Assembly (NCBI RefSeq): GCF_022605725.1
Contig: NC_065547.1
Span: 25,647,167-25,711,166 of the forward strand
Source: Anthonomus grandis grandis
Lineage: Eukaryota; Arthropoda; Insecta; Coleoptera; Curculionidae
Length of the DNA stretch: 64,000 nucleotides
Reading direction: 5' to 3'
The position numbers and the translations under genes were made by a program. The notes under the pieces are model-generated. The model was not told the DNA's origin, made no database searches, and saw only the letters and a program-made list of their open reading frames with translations. This document shows, piece by piece, positions 56,798 through 64,000 of this stretch. Positions within the stretch are counted from its first letter, which is position 1. Every line of letters starts with the position of its first letter.

Positions 56798-57925
56798 TTC
56801 ATGGAGCAGCGGCCACTGAGATAAACAAATGCACGCACGATGCACGATGCCAACGCGTGATCAACGGGCCATCGTCAGGTGGCCAGGGCCGTACTCCGCA
56901 GGGAGGCATATTTGAATTTAAATTAAAAATTAATTTAATTAAAAATGAAAACTATAAATTAAATTTAATTATTTTAGTACTTGGTAATTAGCTAAATTTT
57001 TTATATGATTTTGAAATTATTGTATGTTTTTTTTTGAATTCAGAATTAAGTAATAAATTTTTTTTAATTAAGATTTTTTTTTGTTTTTCGAGGTATTTGC
57101 TAGCCTTAAAACCTTGAAAACGATTGCAAGGCCAGCAATCAGCCACATCTCAAGAATTAAGTTAAGAGAATATTTTTATGATATGAAACATATGTTATAA
57201 TTTTTTTAATTTTCTTAATTACCTAGGCAGTTTTTAATGACTAAAAACAAATTTCAGTAGACTAGTTGACTAAGAGTAATGAAGTTATAGCATATACTAA
57301 AAAAGGTGCCACTTACGAAGTATTGAGGTATTATCATAAAATAATAGTTTCAATCATAAATAAAGGTGAATTTTACATATAAATTTTTGCACAATTACAT
57401 ATTTTTTAAAATAATGAAATACTCATGAAATAGCATCTAAACATCTGCAAACTTATATGTCGTATTTTTTTTGCAACATATCCCTTAATATTGGCCCAGA
57501 TAAGTTCTATTGGGTGTAATTCACAGTGGTATGGCGGAAGTCGAAGAACTGTCTTGTGATGCGTCTTGGCCATTTCATCAATAATATAACAATTGAATTT
57601 ACTCTTATTACTATTCACGAGTTTTAAAAGTTGGGCTTTTATCATATTGTCATTATATTCAATGTTTTTTGTTGAAGCCAATCCTGAATATCAATTTTTT
57701 TTACACGCCATGTAAAACTATTTCTTTTACGTTTTCCATATTTAAAGTTTAACTTCTTCAATATTTTGTAAAAAGTGGTTTTTTTCAAATTAGGCAAATT
57801 ATTGTCCTCATTAACAACCCTTAACTTTTTCTATTGTTGGAAGTTCATTCTTAAAAAAAAACTCTGCTGATCACGCGAACGGGCTTGTTTGGGTGCTTGG
57901 CCGCTGCTCGATGAATATAGTATAA
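56798..57925 (-). mobile_element. Nested IS630/Tc1-related transposon
   Basis: Inverted ends: ttcatggagcagcggccac on the left and, read inward, ttcatcgagcagcggccaag on the right; cgcgtgatca also recurs in both arms (near 56855 and 57880). It interrupts the right arm of the outer element. A transposase C-terminal relic lies on its minus strand. Confidence 0.7.
57406..57850 (-). pseudogene. DDE transposase (IS630/Tc1-related, DDE_3-like), C-terminal relic
   Basis: On the minus strand: NEDNNLPNLKKTTFYKILKK, then LNFKYGKRKRN (57850-57700, DNA-binding/linker part), a deletion, then ASTKNIEYNDNMIKAQLLKL, CYIIDEMAKTHHKT, then VLRLPPYHCELHPIELIWAN and IKGYVAKK. The Glu in PIELIWA is the third catalytic residue; the two aspartate blocks are in the deleted part. 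This protein type is common as multi-copy DDE endonuclease-like genes in insects. The last frame is open for 91 codons. Confidence 0.75.
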
Positions 57926-57945
57926 TAGATCTCTGAACTGAACTA

Positions 57946-60900
57946 ACCACTTTCATTCTCGCTATAATCTCACAATGGGTGAGAATGCTTTTATGCTATG
58001 TAAATAAGATATCCAAATAATGCTGAAAAAAAATAAGGAATGAGTAGAGTTAATAAATGTCTTAAATTTATCCAATTTTAAAAATAAAATCTGGACATCA
58101 TATAAATTAAAATCAAAAAGAGATGTGTGTAATATGTATTGACAGGTTTTTTAGAATTCCTAACAATATCATTTTGTGATTATAAAATATATTACTCATA
58201 ATTTTAAAGTCAGCTTTAAATTGCCGCATCATCGTCAAAGTTTCGTCTAAATTTAAGATGCCTTTGTTATTGAGACTATGGATATTTAGAATAATTGAGA
58301 CCTAACATATTGACGTAATTTTTACCATCGTCTGGAAGTCATTTTATCAGTCGTTCTCTCATGCACTATATGCTAATTGCCATGAAAGATGTAATAATGA
58401 ATTTATGAATAAATCGATTTTAAAGCTATTACTTTGGAACTCATACATATATTTGGATGTAAACCCTTCTTAGCTATAGGAGATAAAACCCTATTCGAAA
58501 ATTCTTGGCATTGGATTTAATTAAGTCATTAAATAATTTGTTAACAGAATCAATAAAATATGTCCATATTTTATTGATTCTATATAAATAAAAATTTTTA
58601 TTGACACGTCGCAAAAGGTTGCAAAGTTCATTTTAAAAACTTTAGTTTTACATAACCGGTTTAGGCCCATAAAACCTACCGTCGTGACATTTTCAATTTT
58701 ATCTTAAATCTTTTAATGACCCAACAGGAAAGTTTAAATAAAGCTATGAGTAAAATGCTTAAATTAAAATAGTAAAAAATACAGTTGAGCCACTACGAAA
58801 GTATTGATCATTTATTTTAAGTAATAAAAATTATACATATTCATATAACAGATATGAACAAACATAGAAATATCATTAGCTTTAACAAAAACTATTATTT
58901 GGGAACTTAAGGTACCTGCTTTCTTTTTTATTAAATAAAATTATAAAATCATAATTACGTAAATATTTCTAATACATTTTCACCATGTGAGTTTAAAAGA
59001 TTGTGGCAAGAAACGCTAGGTAAAAATGAAGTTTTAAGACTTCTGAGTTTAAGTATTAATTTTTGTTAAAAAAGATCATGAAAGAAATCGAAAAACAGAA
59101 GTTTCATTTTCCATATTCAGAAACATATCCTTAGTTGCAACTTGTTTACTGGTCTTTGGAGAAATGCATAAAGTTAAATGGAGTTCTTTAGAGTCCACTA
59201 AAAAAAAGGAAGATGACAAGCCTATTACTACCCATTCTGGATTGAGGTCTAAACAAGTTACCGTGTGCGTAACGAAGTTCTTGTGTCAAGATATCACATA
59301 TATTTCTTAGAACTAAATAAAAAAAACTAAAAATTAATTTATTGGTGCATTCGTAGCATATATTCCACATCGTTTTGACTTATCTTTATATGATATATGA
59401 AAACCGTTGTGTATCTTTTTCTGAAACCAGATTACCATGATTATAGTATTTTTAAGTTTAAAAATTAGAACTTATCCAAAACCAGTTAAGTAAATTAGGA
59501 TCATGAAGTAGGTATTATTTGCAACAATTAGCCTTCTTTATCTTTTTTATGTAACCAATATTCTTTATGATAAAGGGAAACGAGTGTGTTGGAATTTCTG
59601 ATATTGAATTTTATCCTCCCATCATATTGTAATTTTGCTCCTCTAATAATTAATTTATATAGAATAAACTTACATTTTATGATTTTAAGGGCACAAATAT
59701 TTGTCCGTGTACTTTAATTAGCATATATATTCTGGTCAAAAAGTTTAAATCTTCGGACCTCTTACGAAATCCCTACTCCCGAGGTACATCTTGAATTGTA
59801 TACTCTGATACGTTGGCCATCCTGATTATATAGTCATACGCTGTTTATATTATGATCATAATATTAATTAAAGAGACATTAGTTAATATACTAAACTGTT
59901 TGCAGGTTTTTTCATCTCAAAAATACGTTTTTTTATCCCATATGGGCTCCAAGGTTAGGTTAGTGGTAGATTGATAGCTCTCTCACTGCAACTCACTGCT
60001 TTATTGCTATTCATACCTACTTAGACTTTCCAGCCTTAAGTTGGCCTTCTTTAAAAGTTCTATCAATTGATTGGTGAAGTAGTTTTTAATATCCTCTGCT
60101 TGAGGTGAAGCATTACCAAGGGAACCTGTCTGGTTCTTTACACTGCTGGAAAGTCACAAATGGTGCATTCGTTCTTCAGTCTCCATGCACAATCTAAACT
60201 CTATATTTTAATTTGATGGAGTCTTTTAGACTTTTTGTGAGGTTCGGTATGAATTCTTTCGTATCGTTAAGACCTCGTAATGTTTCCGAGTACCGTTTAG
60301 ATTTTTCTTCCTTTCTTCTGATTGTAGATTTTTCTGTATTTTATGCAATGTCTAAAGATCGACCTTAATGGCAATTTAAAATCTTGCACCACCATTTAAT
60401 TATATTTTTAATCAGGATGATTATCTTTATAATGGAAAAATTAATTGACACATTTTCAAGATAGGAACAATGGTAACGAGTAACTGCGTTAGAGTTATTG
60501 ATTAACTATTACGAACTTTCATACAAAATTCCTTGTTGAGTGCAATCAGCTTGACGGTATGTATACTGATGTTTTTCTGAGAAGCAAGTAAGCGTAAGTA
60601 ATCAGGTCAGTTCTTCAGAAAGGAAATATCAGAAAGATCAGCAAATTGTAATTTTCAATTAACTGGAGAGAATAATTCTATTTTATGCAGTATCCCAGAA
60701 CTCGTATTTTGATTCAGTCTCAAAAATACTTCTAAAACAATATTTTTTTGGCAAAATTCGTCTTTATTCCTGAACGTTGAGTTTTGACGTGTTATATTTA
60801 TGTGGTTATATTACTTGCTCATTTTGACCTACGGTCATATTACTGAAAAAATTAATAAATTCCTCGCAATTATTTCAAATTGTCGACTTGGACTGATTTT

Positions 60901-61883
60901 TAATCGCCTTTTTTTGAATTATATGTCTTATTTTATTCGTTTTATCATGGTTGATCTGGAAAACCCACACGAAACTTTTTGCGTTTATTTATAGTCACAC
61001 ACGAGTACTTACAACTTGCACCAATACTAAATAATGTTTTCTACAAAAACACCTATCTTATAGCACAAAAACAGTTATCGAATCGTAAAAGTGGGTAAAG
61101 CAAAGATCCGAATCGACCACAACATGTTTATTTCAGATTTATAGTTTCCCGTGTAACTCATAGCCTATAAAATCGATTAGTGTTATGTGATTTAGAAACT
61201 TTGTCGCGCGTTTTGGGTTAATTGTTTTGGGAAATGTGGCCATTTATAGATAAAACATTACAGGATATGCAAATAGGTTTATAGGGCATAAACGATTTTT
61301 TATTGCGATTTTTTAATAAACCATAATTCCACATAATATAAATATACAATTTACCACCCATCGTGAGACAAGAGAGCGACTCGATTTAATATATTATCCA
61401 AGTTAAAAGTTTTTTTATTGTACATGGCCTTATATGAGAGATTTCTTATCTTCAACTGCACGCCGTATAATTTATTAATGCGAGCAATCAAGATCTGATT
61501 AATTTAATAAACCATTAGCGAATTGCCTTTTTTTGTCTTTTTCAAGTATAAATTATCATTATCGAGTGGAACGAGTGAGCGAAGAAAATGACCAGTTTTT
61601 TTTTTGTTTGGTTGTGCAATTTAATATTGGTGCAGTCTGTCTGCGCTTCCCAAATGTGACAGTTGAAAGTGTCAGAAGCTGTATATAACCAATCACATTC
61701 GTAAGCAGCAATATAAATTAAACTGCATGTCTGATATACCGAGTGTCGCCCTGTGAGGTGCCGTGTTAATTAACTGTACACGAGAAACATAAATCGCGAA
61801 TAAATGCACGTTTAATGTGTCTTAACGTGGAATTAATGCACTGAAATGGGTGTTTTTGGCAGGCTTTAATATGTGGTCAAGCC
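57946..61883. other. Intronic sequence
   Basis: Mostly AT-rich with nothing recognised. At 60020-60150 the minus strand has an open segment (SLGNASPQAEDIKNYFTNQL) with a plausible coding look but no identified family. A more complex block at about 61560-61880, just before the repeat at 61884, is a candidate conserved element. Confidence 0.35.
58546..58581. repeat. Perfect 17-bp hairpin with 2-nt loop
   Basis: Arms 58546-58562 (agaatcaataaaatatg) and 58565-58581 are exact reverse complements. Pure AT-rich palindrome of unknown role. Confidence 0.8.
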
Positions 61884-62040
61884 ACAGTTTACGAAAATGG
61901 CCATTACTTTTTTTTTTGCTCAGATGTTAAGTGGCGACAAAATACATTAATAAACTGTTAAATATTTGAACTGGCAAAGGACTCCGCATACTTCAATAAT
62001 TGTAAAAAGGCACTTTGGTCAGATTCGCTCGAACTTTGTG
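61884..62040 (+). repeat. Direct repeat flanking the last mariner, copy 1
   Basis: Matches 63806-63960 at roughly 80 % by eye: cagtttacgaaaatggccat and aataaactgttaaatattt are shared with small changes. It lies outside the mariner ends, so it is not part of that element. Confidence 0.7.
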
Positions 62041-62224
62041 TAAAGATTGTTTTCTGAGTTTAAGTGGGAGCTATAAGAGTTGTAAGGTCAGCGAAAATAT
62101 TTCTTTTTTCAGGGCTTTGAATAAAGACCTAAATGATGACCTGGAACTTAAACAACAAGGTTATTTCAGAATTAACCTTAAATCTAAAAACTTATTTTGA
62201 GATGCTACGTGGTGTTTTGAGTTA

Positions 62225-63623
62225 TACAGTGCTATTCTTTAATGTCTCCCCCCTCCTCTTAATTTTTTGAACATATCAATTCAAAATATTGAAACTTGAG
62301 GTAATGCAGTTGATGAATGAATACTATGTCTTAAAGCAAGATTGACGGATGAAAATTTCAAGATGTCTGCTAGGCACTATCTTGCTGGGAAAGGGTGGTC
62401 TTGTGGCACATCATTTTAAAGCTTCTGACGAGTACTTTATTACCCTAGAATATAAATTCAATATCTTTACCTACTACAAAATGATGGTACATTTATTAAT
62501 TACCTGAATACCAAAACACTGACATGCATATTATCTCTATAAATAATTGTTGTTCTCTGTCGTATCCACAGCGACAGCGATAATTTCGATAAAAGTTTCT
62601 TTTGGTTTTTTTTTGTTAACAGTGTCAAAAATATCAGTACGAAAACAAATATCATTGTGCAGTTAAAATATTTTTATTTAGTTTTCGGTTTTTTTAGTAG
62701 TAGTAGTTTAAAATGGTCAATTCTCGTCCATTGGAAGAAAAAATCGACGCGTGACTTTCACGAAACCAAAAGGATTTTTAACGATCGTTTCCCGAATCGT
62801 CCTGTTTGTAAAAAATATTAACAGGCACTCGGAACAACTACTGGTAGTGTAAGCAACAAAAAGCCCCCAGGACGTCCGTCCATTTCAGAAGAAAAGCAAG
62901 TTCAAATAATTGGTGAGATGATAGTTGATCCCCAACAATCAACTTCCTCAGTCGCGAAGGAACATGAGGTTTATCCTTCTACTGCATGCTGGAAAATACT
63001 ATTGACCCTCTAATTACCGAAATTGTCGAAACCAATTCTAATGAATTCGATATGGATATTGTATTCCAGCAAGATAGAGCTGCACCACACTACTCCAGAC
63101 AAGTTCGGAACTATTTAGATAACAAGTTTCCCAATCGTTGGATTGGCCGTCGAGATGCTGTGGAATGGCCAGCTCGCTTGCCAGATTTGACACCCCTAGA
63201 CTTTTTTTTATAGGGCTATTTGAAGTAAAAGTGTACGAAACTGAACCTGCGTCAGTATTGGATTTACGACAAACAATAATGAATATTTGTAGAAATATCG
63301 TTGTTAGTATATTTGAAAATTTTCGGTGTGAAATTTCAGACCGACTGTTATTATGTCAAGAAGTTCAAAGCAACCATGTCCAGCATCTTCTCAAATGAAC
63401 TCAATGTATTTATTCGATATATCAAGTGAAATGTTAATGTTTTCAGGTAATTATTAAATGTACCACCATTTTCTAGTAGGTAAAGATATTGAATTTGTAT
63501 TCTACGGGTATAAAGTACTGATCATATATTATTCATTCAATTGCATTACCTCAAGTTTCAATATTTTGAATTGATCCGTTCAGAAAATAAAGAGGGGGAG
63601 GGATATTAAGGAAAATCACTGTA
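62225..63623 (+). mobile_element. Mariner-type element with two-part inverted arms
   Basis: Left end tacagtgctattctttaatg; right end read inward tacagtgattttccttaata; TA at 62223-62224 and 63624-63625. The outer arms match over about 100 bp. A second inverted block of about 90 bp lies further in (about 62430-62520 with 63430-63525); the left arm has about 90 bp extra between the two. A broken transposase lies inside. Confidence 0.85.
62713..63395 (+). pseudogene. Mariner-type transposase, internally deleted
   Basis: The N-terminal part (62713-62980) is a relic in several frames (MVNSRPLEEKI, PNRPVCK, KAPRTS, QSTSSVAKEHEVYPST). A deletion then joins it to MLENTIDPLITEIVETNSNE (62986), FDMDIVFQQDRAAPHYSRQV (second catalytic Asp), NRWIGRRDAVEWPARLPDLT (third catalytic Asp), a stop at 63211, and the tail GYLKVKVYETEPASVLDLRQ to 63395. 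The first catalytic aspartate is lost. The two visible aspartates are about 37 residues apart. Close relative of the 32977-33690 transposase (shared MLENTI-PLITE), although the terminal repeats differ. Confidence 0.85.
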
Positions 63624-63805
63624 TATTTAGCAGATCATACATATGTTTATGAAATGACGAAAAAGTATTCTTTGAAGATCATTGAATAAAGAAATAAATG
63701 AAAGCGCTTTTTTCATTTCAGGTAATAGAAAAAAACGTGATATGAGCTAAATCGTTAGATTCATATTGAAAAATAGAATTAGATATAGGGTGCATTTTTT
63801 TAAGA

Positions 63806-63960
63806 CAGTTTATGAAAGTAGCCATTAGTTTTTTTTAACTCAGATGTTAGGTGATGACAAAGTAAATTAATAAACTGTTAATTATTTAAATTTACAAAGG
63901 ACTCTGCACACTTCAAATGTAAAAAGCTCTTCGGTCATATTCACTTAAATTCTGGCATAA
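63806..63960 (+). repeat. Direct repeat flanking the last mariner, copy 2
   Basis: Second copy of 61884-62040. The segment 63624-63805 between the mariner and this copy and the last 40 bases of the window show nothing else. Confidence 0.7.
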
Positions 63961-64000
63961 AAAATGTAAGCTGATTTTAAACAAAATTTCTCACAGGCCA

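Larger units (their letters stand above)
55160..57945 (+). mobile_element. DNA transposon with about 140-bp inverted ends, carrying a nested insertion
   Basis: Left end cagttcagagatctattaca; right end read inward tagttcagttcagagatcta. The inverted match continues over about 140 bp, interrupted on the right by a nested element (56798-57925) inserted about 20 bp from the terminus. A transposase N-terminal fragment lies on the plus strand. The left arm is more diverged than the right arm is from the 52748 copy. Confidence 0.75.

Noticed and set aside
1..64000. CRISPR arrays, operons, phage or bacterial genes
   Set aside because: No regular repeat-spacer pattern, ribosome binding sites or gene clusters occur; intron-like spacing and transposon content are eukaryotic.

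Overview
The window is AT-rich eukaryotic DNA, most likely from an insect and probably a beetle. The grounds are the mix of Tc1/mariner transposases with an N-terminal DUF4817-type domain, CR1/jockey-like LINEs, a BEL/Pao retrotransposon and a Penelope-like element, plus one host exon that is unmistakably netrin. There are no operons, bacterial signals or CRISPR arrays. The species assignment is inference.

Only one host coding segment is convincing: a 189-nt exon at 54515-54703 on the + strand, encoding the second laminin-type EGF (LE) domain of a secreted netrin. It has good splice sites and is phase-symmetric. No other netrin exon was recognised, so most of the window (1-54514 and 54704-64000) is best read as very large netrin introns filled with transposons.

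Region by region. 1.7-5.6 kb: two Tc1/mariner elements 29 bp apart, both with long inverted ends. 8.3-12.3 kb: a nearly full-length but broken LINE (PHD-finger ORF1, endonuclease and reverse transcriptase ORF2, short-repeat tail). 14.1-14.5 kb: a long palindrome with a hammerhead-like RNA motif. 15-16.4 kb: degenerate repeats and a jockey-type RT tail. 19.0-21.6 kb: two direct copies of an LTR-containing unit. 24.4-27.2 kb: an internally deleted BEL/Pao element with its target duplication still visible. 27.7-33.7 kb: mariner and LINE remnants. 36.6-39.2 kb: a Tc1 relic and a Penelope-like RT relic. 40.9-50.2 kb: mariner relics, one split by a LINE, a second hammerhead-like motif, a degenerate tandem repeat and a foldback element. 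52.7-58 kb: the netrin exon between inverted copies of a DNA transposon, itself carrying a nested transposon. 62.2-63.6 kb: a last mariner element with clear inverted ends.

The most interesting signals are (i) two hammerhead-like motifs with different but preserved helices, in the same window as a Penelope-like RT, a group known to carry such ribozymes; and (ii) the inverted repeats around a frame-neutral netrin exon, an arrangement that could favour exon skipping or circular RNA. All reading was by eye; boundaries are exact only where ends and target duplications are named.
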